Positions 30,038-36,583 of a stretch of DNA of 64,000 nucleotides are shown in pieces. The notes beneath the pieces are model-generated. The model ran no database searches and was not told the origin of the DNA. It saw only the letters and a program-made list of their open reading frames with translations. The translations under genes were made by a program, and so were the position numbers. Every line of letters begins with the position of its first letter. Within the stretch, counting starts at the first letter, position 1. The stretch is from a virus: positions 62,001 through 126,000 of the IMG/VR virus record IMGVR_UViG_3300042433_000146. One strand, given 5' to 3'.

Positions 30038-30091
30038 CACTTCAATTTAGACACCACGGAAATGGCATCTTTTGAAGTGATGGAACCTATT
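30026..30091 (-). promoter_or_regulatory. Inverted repeat masking a start codon, with internal late promoter
   Basis: Arms 30026-30045 and 30072-30091 are perfectly complementary over 20 bp, with a 26-nt loop. The proximal arm holds the ATG at 30037 and most of TAAATT (30044-30049). Read-through RNA would bury the start codon in the stem; RNA started at the late promoter would not contain the distal arm. T4 uses this logic for several late genes. Confidence 0.7.
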
Positions 30092-30308
30092 AGACTGGCA
30101 GTTGCGATGGTTCGGTCAATTTGGCTTGACACATCATACACGTGTGCTCAACAGCTTGTTCTTCCGTGAACACACGGCGATACCGGTCCATCGTCACCGG
30201 TTCGCCCTTGTGGTTGTTGAACTTGGCGGGCAGACACTTGAAATGCGTGAAACCGCGTTTGGTCAAAGTGCCCGGACCACCCAATTCGTAAACCACATGG
30301 TATCTCAT
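30090..30308 (-). CDS. Small Cys-containing protein
   Basis: 72 residues from ATG 30308, 6 nt after TATGAT; an in-frame GTG at 30329 lies inside the promoter. C-terminal HTCMMCQAKLTEPSQLPV with a single CxxC. Function unknown. Confidence 0.6.
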   Translation of the reverse strand: MRYHVVYELGGPGTLTKRGFTHFKCLPAKFNNHKGEPVTMDRYRRVFTEEQAVEHTCMMCQAKLTEPSQLPV

Positions 30309-30314
30309 GACTCC

Positions 30315-30343
30315 ATCATAATGAATCACAAACTATATGTCAA
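30315..30343 (-). promoter_or_regulatory. Sigma70-like promoter with TTGACATATAG
   Basis: TTGACA (30338-30343), 17-nt spacer TATAGTTT..., TATGAT (30315-30320). The downstream GTC half-site is not conserved here. Confidence 0.75.
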
Positions 30344-30582
30344 GCCCCATTTTGGTTGTTGGTGTCGAACTTGATCCCGATCAGAACTTCGATGCTTTCG
30401 ATCTTGTGTTTGATCGTTTGCAATTGTTCCGCTACGGACGCCGCGTCCATTTTCACCCACATCCGGCGCAACAACCGGAACTGATTGTCAATATCGGCAA
30501 ACAGTTGATCTGCAACGACTCGATTCTCTTCGACGATGTTCAGAAATTTGTTGTGTGGTAATCCTTTATGCGGCATGCGCAT
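30340..30582 (-). CDS. Hypothetical helical protein
   Basis: 80 residues (ATG 30582; ATG 30576 also possible), overlapping the nucleotidyltransferase end. Coiled-coil-like (NIVEENRVVADQLFADIDNQ; EQLQTIKHKIESIEVLIGIK). Unknown function. Confidence 0.55.
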   Translation of the reverse strand: MRMPHKGLPHNKFLNIVEENRVVADQLFADIDNQFRLLRRMWVKMDAASVAEQLQTIKHKIESIEVLIGIKFDTNNQNGA

Positions 30583-31342
30583 CGATCCTCAAATGCTTCC
30601 TCAAAATGTACCGGGCCAGATCCCGAATGGCTTGCTTATCTGGTTCATCCGGTAGAGAACTTGCGGAAGCTGCTTCTTTAGATGCTTCTAACAGCCGCAA
30701 GATTTCATCCCGGCCTTGCTCATACGTCCACGCGCCTTCGCGGATGGCCTTCAATTCTTCTGCGTCGATCCCGCGCCGGTCTACCATCAGCACCGCACCA
30801 TTGCATGAGAAGAACTCTCCGATCATGCGGGCAAGACGAACGGCGTGGTACATGTACTTCGTATCGAAACCGAACTTGTCACGGATGGCTTTACGCTTGG
30901 CACCCATCCGACCAGTCGCCGGGTTGTCTACACCCATCTTCTCAAGCTGGCGGAAAGCGTATCCGGCGAAACTGTCGATGGCCCTCTTCGAATTGAAAAT
31001 GCGACGATTTTCGATGAGCACCTGTCCCAACGGGTCAACATGCTCATATTGAGAAACCCACAACAGAGGGATCACGTTGGGATTGAAATTTTGACAGAGA
31101 CGCATGAACTTCGTGAGTTCATATGACGTTTCTTCCGACAACAAATTGCCGTCTTCGTCTTTCTCTTTTTTCTCCATCGTGCCCTGCGATCCAAACCAGT
31201 CGAGTGACAGGTAAACTTGATCGGATGCGGCGACGACTTCCATGAAATCTGTGTCGGATTCCGGTGTCGATGTGCCATAAGCATGACTACCGACTTGCGC
31301 TCTGATTAGGGTCCTTTCTGGAATTAACTGTGGAACTTGCAT
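30566..31342 (-). CDS. Predicted nucleotidyltransferase
   Basis: 258 residues. GSHAYGTSTPESDTDFMEVV carries the GS...(D/S)D motif of Pol-beta-type nucleotidyltransferases, followed by a helical C-terminal part with NSKRAIDSFAGYAFRQLEKM and KYMYHAVRLARM. Members of this phage/bacterial family are thought to act on RNA or nucleotides; one relative group works with RNA-repair enzymes. Substrate unknown. Confidence 0.8.
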   Translation of the reverse strand: MQVPQLIPERTLIRAQVGSHAYGTSTPESDTDFMEVVAASDQVYLSLDWFGSQGTMEKKEKDEDGNLLSEETSYELTKFMRLCQNFNPNVIPLLWVSQYEHVDPLGQVLIENRRIFNSKRAIDSFAGYAFRQLEKMGVDNPATGRMGAKRKAIRDKFGFDTKYMYHAVRLARMIGEFFSCNGAVLMVDRRGIDAEELKAIREGAWTYEQGRDEILRLLEASKEAASASSLPDEPDKQAIRDLARYILRKHLRIDAHAA

Positions 31343-31383
31343 GGGAATATCGAACTAGAGTCCGTATAAACAATCATCACATG

Positions 31384-31890
31384 GCAAAGAAAACACAACT
31401 TTCCTTTTACAAGGTCAATCCCAACGCGGAAGCGCCCGCCTATGGAACCCAAGACTCTGCATGCTTCGATTTCAAAGCGTGTCTCATCGGTGAACGAGTA
31501 AGAGGGTTCGACCGCAACAACAAGGAATTCATCACACCGCTCAGCAACAAAATCGTCATCAATCCCGGCGAACGTGTTCTGGTCCCGACTGGTTTGATTC
31601 TTGACATCCCGGAAGGGTATTCTGTCCGTCTGCACGCCCGTTCCGGGTTGAGTCTCAAGCAAGGTCTGGTCTTAGCCAATGCGGAAGGCGTCATCGATAG
31701 TGACTATGTTGATCCCACGTTCATCATGATTACGAACATGTCCACGGTAATGGCTGACATCAAACACGGCGACCGTATCGCACAAGGAGAATTGGTTCCC
31801 GTCTACCCGGCAGAGTTCAAGGAAATCAAAGAAGCACCCGGCAAGAAAACTGACCGACAAGGCGGTCTTGGGTCAACCGGCGTCAAGTAG
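31384..31890 (+). CDS. dut: dUTPase (trimeric dUTP diphosphatase)
   Basis: 168 residues from ATG 31384. The five conserved motifs are present: DSACFDF, HARSGLSLKQGL, NAEGVIDSDY, GDRIAQGEL, and C-terminal RQGGLGSTG. It hydrolyses dUTP to dUMP, limiting uracil in DNA. An upstream TATAAACA (about 31364) may drive it. Confidence 0.93.
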   Translation, partial: AKKTQLSFYKVNPNAEAPAYGTQDSACFDFKACLIGERVRGFDRNNKEFITPLSNKIVINPGERVLVPTGLILDIPEGYSVRLHARSGLSLKQGLVLANAEGVIDSDYVDPTFIMITNMSTVMADIKHGDRIAQGELVPVYPAEFKEIKEAPGKKTDRQGGLGSTGVK

Positions 31891-31896
31891 CCCCGG

Positions 31897-31925
31897 TTGA
31901 CATATAAGTCGTTCTGTGCTATAAT
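31897..31925 (+). promoter_or_regulatory. Near-consensus sigma70 promoter with TTGAC-N6-GTC
   Basis: TTGACA (31897-31902), 17-nt spacer TATAAGTC..., TATAAT (31920-31925); ATG 31931 follows 5 nt later. The best match to consensus in the window, and leaderless. Confidence 0.9.
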
Positions 31926-31930
31926 GGGAT

Positions 31931-32410
31931 ATGCGCCATCTCATCCAGCCCAATTCTAGGACTTGCGGACAAACATGCGTTGCGATGGCGGCTGGTATTG
32001 ACATAGAAGCCGCCATCAAGCTGTTTGGTCACAAACACGGCACCAGCACGCGAAGCATGGTCCGTGTCCTACGTCACCTTGGATTCAAACCGGCGGCATG
32101 TTTACAAAGGATCACTCCCGACCGGCCCATGCCGAAACGGTCCATTTGCAAGATGCGTTTCCGCCGCCGGGATGGGCGTGGATGGAAATCCGGGTGGCAT
32201 TGGGTTCTGATATGGGACGGCGTGTTGTACGATCCGCTTGGTCCTGACTTCGAACACAAAGGGCAGTTCCAACTTTCCTCATTCTTGGATCTGACCCATC
32301 GTACAATAGAGAAGAATGAACTGGAACACAACAAATCTATGGAAGGTCACGTTCGCAACCATCGGCGTCGGCATCTTCCTGAATGCGATGCACTGGCCGA
32401 AAGTCGGTGA
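31931..32410 (+). CDS. C39-peptidase-like cysteine protein
   Basis: 159 residues. RTCGQTCVAMAAGI near the N-terminus, HWVLIWDGVLYDPLG in the middle supply Cys, His and Asp in the order and spacing of papain-like C39/bacteriocin-processing domains. The last ~30 residues are translated over another gene's start and look unstructured. Substrate unknown. Confidence 0.65.
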   Translation: MRHLIQPNSRTCGQTCVAMAAGIDIEAAIKLFGHKHGTSTRSMVRVLRHLGFKPAACLQRITPDRPMPKRSICKMRFRRRDGRGWKSGWHWVLIWDGVLYDPLGPDFEHKGQFQLSSFLDLTHRTIEKNELEHNKSMEGHVRNHRRRHLPECDALAESR

Positions 32411-32504
32411 ATTCATCGGCATCATCGGCGGCATTGCTTTCATCATAATGTGCTGTGCCCGTTTCGAAGACGTGCAAAAATTTCTGGACAGAAACAACAA
32501 ATAG
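32316..32504 (+). CDS. Small two-span membrane protein
   Basis: 62 residues, overlapping the previous gene by 95 nt. WKVTFATIGVGIFLNAMHWP and GEFIGIIGGIAFIIMCC are hydrophobic; basic C-terminus. TACAAT and AGAGAAGA lie just before its ATG. Confidence 0.6.
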   Translation: MNWNTTNLWKVTFATIGVGIFLNAMHWPKVGEFIGIIGGIAFIIMCCARFEDVQKFLDRNNK

Positions 32505-32556
32505 CGTCTATATACCTTTCGGATGCCGCATGGCGGGTCCATAGGAGATAGAAACA

Positions 32557-32988
32557 ATGTTCAACAGTCTAGTAACTTTCCCTGCCTCTTCAACTCAATG
32601 GGGCACCCTTCAAAAAGAAATCTTCGACGCTTTCCGTGACTTCGGTTTCGAGATCATCGGCGGCGATCAGAAGTTCCCGATCTACAACTGCCGGTACAAC
32701 GAAGCCAAGGAACTCATCCTTGACTTGGCCGTCGCCGGGTACAGCAAAGATCGCTTGTCCGTCGAACTGGTGGACCGTGACACGCTGGTAGTCAAGGGAG
32801 AGGGTGACACCAACATCTCTTCTGATTTCTTCACCATCCGCAACATCAGCAACAAGAGTTTCACGAAAAGTTTCCGGCTCTCCCGCGAAGTGGATATCAA
32901 ATCCGTCACGCTGGAAAACGGAATCCTCAGTGTGACTATGAGTGTGCTTGGTGAGAAGGACAATCGGAAAGTCTTCAAGCCCGCATAA
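32557..32988 (+). CDS. hsp20: Small heat-shock protein (Hsp20/alpha-crystallin)
   Basis: 143 residues with a classical alpha-crystallin domain: ELILDLAVAGYSKDRLSVEL, TLVVKGEG, then FTKSFRLSREVDIKSVTLEN and GILSVTM, ending before a VFKPA C-terminal IxI-like tail. AGGAGATAG ribosome site. Hsp20 chaperones are common in T4-like phages and probably help head or tail assembly. Confidence 0.92.
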   Translation: MFNSLVTFPASSTQWGTLQKEIFDAFRDFGFEIIGGDQKFPIYNCRYNEAKELILDLAVAGYSKDRLSVELVDRDTLVVKGEGDTNISSDFFTIRNISNKSFTKSFRLSREVDIKSVTLENGILSVTMSVLGEKDNRKVFKPA

Positions 32989-33032
32989 CCCTTCGCGCGG
33001 GCGTGCTCACGCGGGTGCGCCCGCGCATCCCA

Positions 33033-33038
33033 TAAATA
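33033..33038 (+). promoter_or_regulatory. Late promoter, TAAATA + 6 nt + ATG (33045)
   Basis: ATAAATA precedes the DUF2786-like gene start by six bases. Confidence 0.8.
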
Positions 33039-33044
33039 CGTTCG

Positions 33045-33839
33045 ATGCTCAGCTTTCAATCTTTTCTGGCCGAAGTGTCGAACGCGGAAGCGACCGTAAT
33101 CAATCTTCTTCGTCTGGCCGATAAACCCGGTACTCCGCAAGAAGGTGCCGTCGCCTTGGCCCAAGCCAAAAAACTGGCCGCGAAACACGGCTTGAATATC
33201 GATGACTTGCGTGCCAAGATGAACGCTCAGCCGCCCCGATCAGCATCCAGCGGCGGATACGATCCACGAAAGAGCGAAGGTGTGGATGCTGTGTTCGCGA
33301 TGTGGGAAGCCACCATTCGCGACGCTGATGACCATCATCATGGGTTCCAGTTCACCAAGATGGCCGGTAGTGGTTCAGACATTTACCGCATCTACAAGAG
33401 TTCCAAGTATCCTGATTACGAACTCCGCATCTTCCTCTATCACTTTGAACTGTGGAAGAAAGATCAGGAGATTGCCAGTGGCACCGGCCACGGTCGAGTA
33501 GGCGCATTCCGCATGGTTCTGATTTCGATGGACTACATCAAACGGATCACAGAATGGGCGGAACAAATCCGTACCATCGCGGAGAAGGCCGGATACGTGG
33601 TCTTCAAAGAACCCGCCGGTCATAACGGATATGAGACATGGTTGCACCACAAAAAGAACAATCGCTTCATCGTGCGCATCTATGGATACAACACCGACAA
33701 AAATGATCGCAGTCGGGGTTCAGCCGTCGCGTTCGATGAGAAGTCCAGTGTACCTATTTTCGCCAAAGCTACAGAAGACAACCCAAAATCGATCAAGACA
33801 TTTACCGCCGCTTTGAAAGCCAACAAACCGGTAAAATAG
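33045..33839 (+). CDS. DUF2786-like protein with capsid-targeting-like N-terminus
   Basis: 264 residues. N-terminus MLSFQSFLAEVSNAEA matches the T4 capsid-targeting pattern. Residues 16-60 (VINLLRLADKPGTPQEGAVA, LAQAKKLAAKHGLNIDDL) are a DUF2786-type helical domain. The C-terminal half contains one copy of a motif also repeated in the 34504-36015 protein (IRTIAEKAGYVVFKEPAGHN). Late promoter. Probably an internal head protein; biochemical role unknown. Confidence 0.65.
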   Translation: MLSFQSFLAEVSNAEATVINLLRLADKPGTPQEGAVALAQAKKLAAKHGLNIDDLRAKMNAQPPRSASSGGYDPRKSEGVDAVFAMWEATIRDADDHHHGFQFTKMAGSGSDIYRIYKSSKYPDYELRIFLYHFELWKKDQEIASGTGHGRVGAFRMVLISMDYIKRITEWAEQIRTIAEKAGYVVFKEPAGHNGYETWLHHKKNNRFIVRIYGYNTDKNDRSRGSAVAFDEKSSVPIFAKATEDNPKSIKTFTAALKANKPVK

Positions 33840-33843
33840 AACA

Positions 33844-34158
33844 ATGGAAGGAATCACGACCGATTACTACGATTGCTCCTGTCACTCTTCGGACCACACG
33901 TTGCGGTTCACGCTACACGAAGAGCACATGGGAGACGAACCGGGACTGTACAGTGAAGTACAACTTCAACAATACCGCCCGTGGTATACGCGCATTTGGC
34001 CCGCAATCAAATACATCTTTGGTTACGAATGCCGGTATGGTCATTGGGATTGTTTCCTCTTCGAAAAGGAAACCGCCATCCGCATGCGCGACTTACTCAA
34101 CCGGTATCTGAAAATGCTCGAAGAGCACGAAGCTAAGACTTCGCAAGGATCTGATTGA
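33844..34158 (+). CDS. Conserved phage protein of unknown function
   Basis: 104 residues. YYDCSCHSSDHTLRFTLHEE and AIKYIFGYECRYGHWDCFLF form a pattern I have met in several myoviruses (CxCxSxEHTLRF...KYIFGYxCRYGHwD). Two Cys pairs might bind metal. Overlaps the convergent gene end by 26 nt. Confidence 0.6.
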   Translation: MEGITTDYYDCSCHSSDHTLRFTLHEEHMGDEPGLYSEVQLQQYRPWYTRIWPAIKYIFGYECRYGHWDCFLFEKETAIRMRDLLNRYLKMLEEHEAKTSQGSD

Positions 34159-34501
34159 TTTTCTCTTTGTAATTCTCCACCGGCAAAACGTGAATTGGAA
34201 CGTGTTCCGTATCCACCATTTTCCAATGGCGTCCCCAATTGTATTGTTTGAAGTTGTGCCCGCGAACAATCTGACCACGATTGACTTTGACTAAGCCAAT
34301 CTTCTCCATCTTCAGAATGCTCTTCAATTCGTTCTTGTTCGCGCCGGGGACATATCCCTCTTTGTCTTTCTTCGATACCGCAACGATCTGCCTGAACAGC
34401 TTGGCGTCGTTGACATTGAACACGACACCGCCGGGCAACCGAATTTCCTTCCGTTCCTTTGGTTTGTCTTCCGCTTCGTTAAAGGCTTGAAAAGATTTCA
34501 T
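34133..34501 (-). CDS. Late protein with capsid-targeting-like N-terminus
   Basis: 122 residues from ATG 34501 (a GTG 3 nt earlier also reads in frame). N-terminus MKSFQAFNEAEDKPKE fits the targeting pattern. The rest (VNDAKLFRQIVAVSKKDKEG, ILKMEKIGLVKVNRGQIVRG) is basic and winged-helix-like, suiting a DNA-binding cargo. Co-transcribed with 34504-36015. Confidence 0.6.
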   Translation of the reverse strand: MKSFQAFNEAEDKPKERKEIRLPGGVVFNVNDAKLFRQIVAVSKKDKEGYVPGANKNELKSILKMEKIGLVKVNRGQIVRGHNFKQYNWGRHWKMVDTEHVPIHVLPVENYKEKINQILAKS

Positions 34502-34503
34502 CA

Positions 34504-36015
34504 CTAATCCTTCGGATCGTTGAATTTGTTCTTGAACTGGTTCATCGCCTTCAGAAGTTCTTCAGCGGTATGGCCGTCTTTCAACGTCAGCGTGCTGTTG
34601 CTACCCATACCCATATTCCAATGTTTCTGAAGTGACCAGCGGCCCGTTTTCGGATCAACCACGGCGAAATACTTGCCGCCTTTGCTGCTGAAATACTCTT
34701 TCGTCGGATCGGGCCGATCCAACACTTTGTCGTCCGGGCGGAATCCGAACTGGCCCAAGATGTTGACGATCTTGTCGAAACCCATTTCGGCTTTCTTCAT
34801 CAATGCTGATAGCGACCGCTCTAAGGTGTCGGCATCCTTACCCTGTGCTTTGTCACCCAACAGAGATTTGATGTCGTGGGCGGGCCGCATACCGCCGCCG
34901 GGACCCTCTTTACGGACGAACTCAGCCGTAATCATCCACCAGACTTCATCGTCTTTCTTCATCGCGCCGCGCATCTTGTTCGGACCAAACATGACCCGAA
35001 GCATTTCCACGGTGTTTGTCCAGATGTGCTGATTGCCTTGTTTGTCGAAGGGACGGAATCCGAAACTGGTCAACACCTTGACCATGTTGTTGATTTCGTT
35101 GTGAACCGAGAACGCGGCTTCTCCGCTCTTTCTCTTTGTTGTCACCCACTTCTCAAAAGATTGTGGTCCTTTGTTCTTCTGGTCGAAACGCTTTGTGTCC
35201 AGTTTCCACTTGTTCGAAGCGCTTCCACCCTGACGGGTTTCGTGCCACCAAGCACCATCCGGCCCGACAATCAGCCGGTATGGATCACTGACCATTTCGC
35301 GGTACGATTCTCCCGTGTTGGCGGGTTTCAAAACATATCCGTGCTTCTCTGCGACTCGAACAACAGCTTCAGCTTCAGCGGTCAGCTTTTGAGCGTTGTT
35401 GTATGCCTTCTGTTCCTTTTCCCGTTGTTCCGCTTCCCGTTTGACTCTCAACCCCTTCCAGTCCACGGAGCGAAGCGCACCGATCAAATCCTGTGCGTTT
35501 GTACTCTTGGCAAGCACGTCATCCTTCGAATAACCGCCCGGACGACCGGTCGGGTCGGCATGGACCAAATACCACATGATCGGACGTTCTCTTTCATTCT
35601 GGATGGGGAGAACAACCAACACAAAGGTTCCCTCATGAGATACACCCCACACAACAACTTCGGAACCGAACTGAGCATAGGTGGTCCCGGAACGCATCCG
35701 TTCCCCTTTCCCTTTATGGCGGGCACCGGGGACATGACTCATGATGGTGTTGATTTCGATGAACAGCCGGTCAGCCGGATGAGTAGACGCGGAATTCGAC
35801 GGCGACCGGCGCACGCTCTGTTGCTTCATCATCGACCGGGCGACTTCCAGATCGATATTGTTCTTTTTCGCTAGTGCGGTGGCTTGCGCTAAAGCGACTT
35901 CGCCTTCGTGGGGAGATCCGGGACGATCAGCAAGCGCCAATAGCTTGATGATGGTGTCCATCGCGTCCCGTTCGCTCAGAAGTTGTTCACGAAGATAGGT
36001 CAGAAAGCCACTCAT
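34504..36015 (-). CDS. DUF2786-like protein with three repeat domains and targeting-like N-terminus
   Basis: 503 residues. N-terminus MSGFLTYLREQLLSERDA, then a DUF2786-type domain (IIKLLALADRPGSPHEGEVA, LAQATALAKKNNIDLEVARS; about 20-65). Three later units share a helix plus beta motif: VVRVAEKHGYVLKPANTGES (about 215), MVKVLTSFGFRPFDKQGNQH (about 305) and IVNILGQFGFRPDDKVLDRP (about 410). Paralogue of 33045-33839. Late promoter TAAATA + 6 nt + ATG. Likely internal virion protein. Confidence 0.65.
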   Translation of the reverse strand: MSGFLTYLREQLLSERDAMDTIIKLLALADRPGSPHEGEVALAQATALAKKNNIDLEVARSMMKQQSVRRSPSNSASTHPADRLFIEINTIMSHVPGARHKGKGERMRSGTTYAQFGSEVVVWGVSHEGTFVLVVLPIQNERERPIMWYLVHADPTGRPGGYSKDDVLAKSTNAQDLIGALRSVDWKGLRVKREAEQREKEQKAYNNAQKLTAEAEAVVRVAEKHGYVLKPANTGESYREMVSDPYRLIVGPDGAWWHETRQGGSASNKWKLDTKRFDQKNKGPQSFEKWVTTKRKSGEAAFSVHNEINNMVKVLTSFGFRPFDKQGNQHIWTNTVEMLRVMFGPNKMRGAMKKDDEVWWMITAEFVRKEGPGGGMRPAHDIKSLLGDKAQGKDADTLERSLSALMKKAEMGFDKIVNILGQFGFRPDDKVLDRPDPTKEYFSSKGGKYFAVVDPKTGRWSLQKHWNMGMGSNSTLTLKDGHTAEELLKAMNQFKNKFNDPKD

Positions 36016-36021
36016 AGTAGC

Positions 36022-36027
36022 TATTTA
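36022..36027 (-). promoter_or_regulatory. Late promoter, TAAATA + 6 nt + ATG (36015)
   Basis: Exact late element at the usual spacing. Confidence 0.8.
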
Positions 36028-36044
36028 CCATTTCCGGGAACAGT

Positions 36045-36356
36045 TCAGGCTACGGTCCAGACATCCCGCTGATGGTAGTAATTGCCAATCGCGGACAGAA
36101 CCGGAGTCAATTCCTTCCGAAGTGATGAAAGATTTACCGACTCCCGGACATCCAGTGTTACGTCCACGATAGCGATCTGTGATGTCGTTGGACTCCGATC
36201 AATCCACGGGCCGGGCACACGGAACTTCCGTCGAACGAAATTTCCATACCCCCGGTCAAACTTTCCGATGTAGACAGTCGCATACGGATCAGTCGGTTTT
36301 GAAAGAACTGGAATCGCCGCGACGATTGGCAGAGCGAACAATTGCCGTCGTGTCAT
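36045..36356 (-). CDS. Exported small protein
   Basis: 103 residues from ATG 36356, 5 nt after TAAGTA. N-terminus MTRRQLFALPIVAAIPVLSK with RR pair and hydrophobic core suggests a signal peptide (possibly Tat-like but short). Mature part beta-rich, RGYGNFVRRKFRVPGPWIDR. Unknown function. Confidence 0.55.
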   Translation of the reverse strand: MTRRQLFALPIVAAIPVLSKPTDPYATVYIGKFDRGYGNFVRRKFRVPGPWIDRSPTTSQIAIVDVTLDVRESVNLSSLRKELTPVLSAIGNYYHQRDVWTVA

Positions 36357-36422
36357 ATTGCTACTTAGATTAACGCAGGGGCGTGACATCCGGCTTAGCG
36401 TACCGGAAATGAAGACTGCCAT

Positions 36423-36540
36423 CGCGCGTCAGGCAATCTAACGTCGGACTGTTGATGGAATGTCCGCGCACCGGTTGATCGATCACTCAATCAACCACCT
36501 GAGATCAGTTTATCATGATCCCGGTCGGCTGAAAAACAAA
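36423..36540. other. Intergenic gap with an inverted repeat
   Basis: No gene seen. GGTTGAT / ATCAACC (about 36471-36494) forms a small hairpin between the TROVE terminator and the exported-protein gene; a Y-RNA-like fold was looked for here and not found. Confidence 0.3.
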
Positions 36541-36568
36541 AAGGCCGGACCCGAAGGCCCGGCCAGTT
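36541..36568 (-). terminator. Terminator of the TROVE operon
   Basis: GGCCGGGCC-TTCG-GGTCCGGCC followed by TTTTTGTTTTT on the minus strand; third copy of the shared terminator hairpin. Confidence 0.88.
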
Positions 36569-36583
36569 TTGTTCCCCGCCTGT

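Noticed and set aside
31330-31383. N-terminal extension of dUTPase
   Set aside because: Lies in the divergent promoter region, and dUTPases start near the KTQLSFYKV segment.
34876-35874. 332-codon plus-strand frame opposite the DUF2786-like gene
   Set aside because: Antisense shadow; the minus-strand protein has recognisable repeats and a late promoter at its start.
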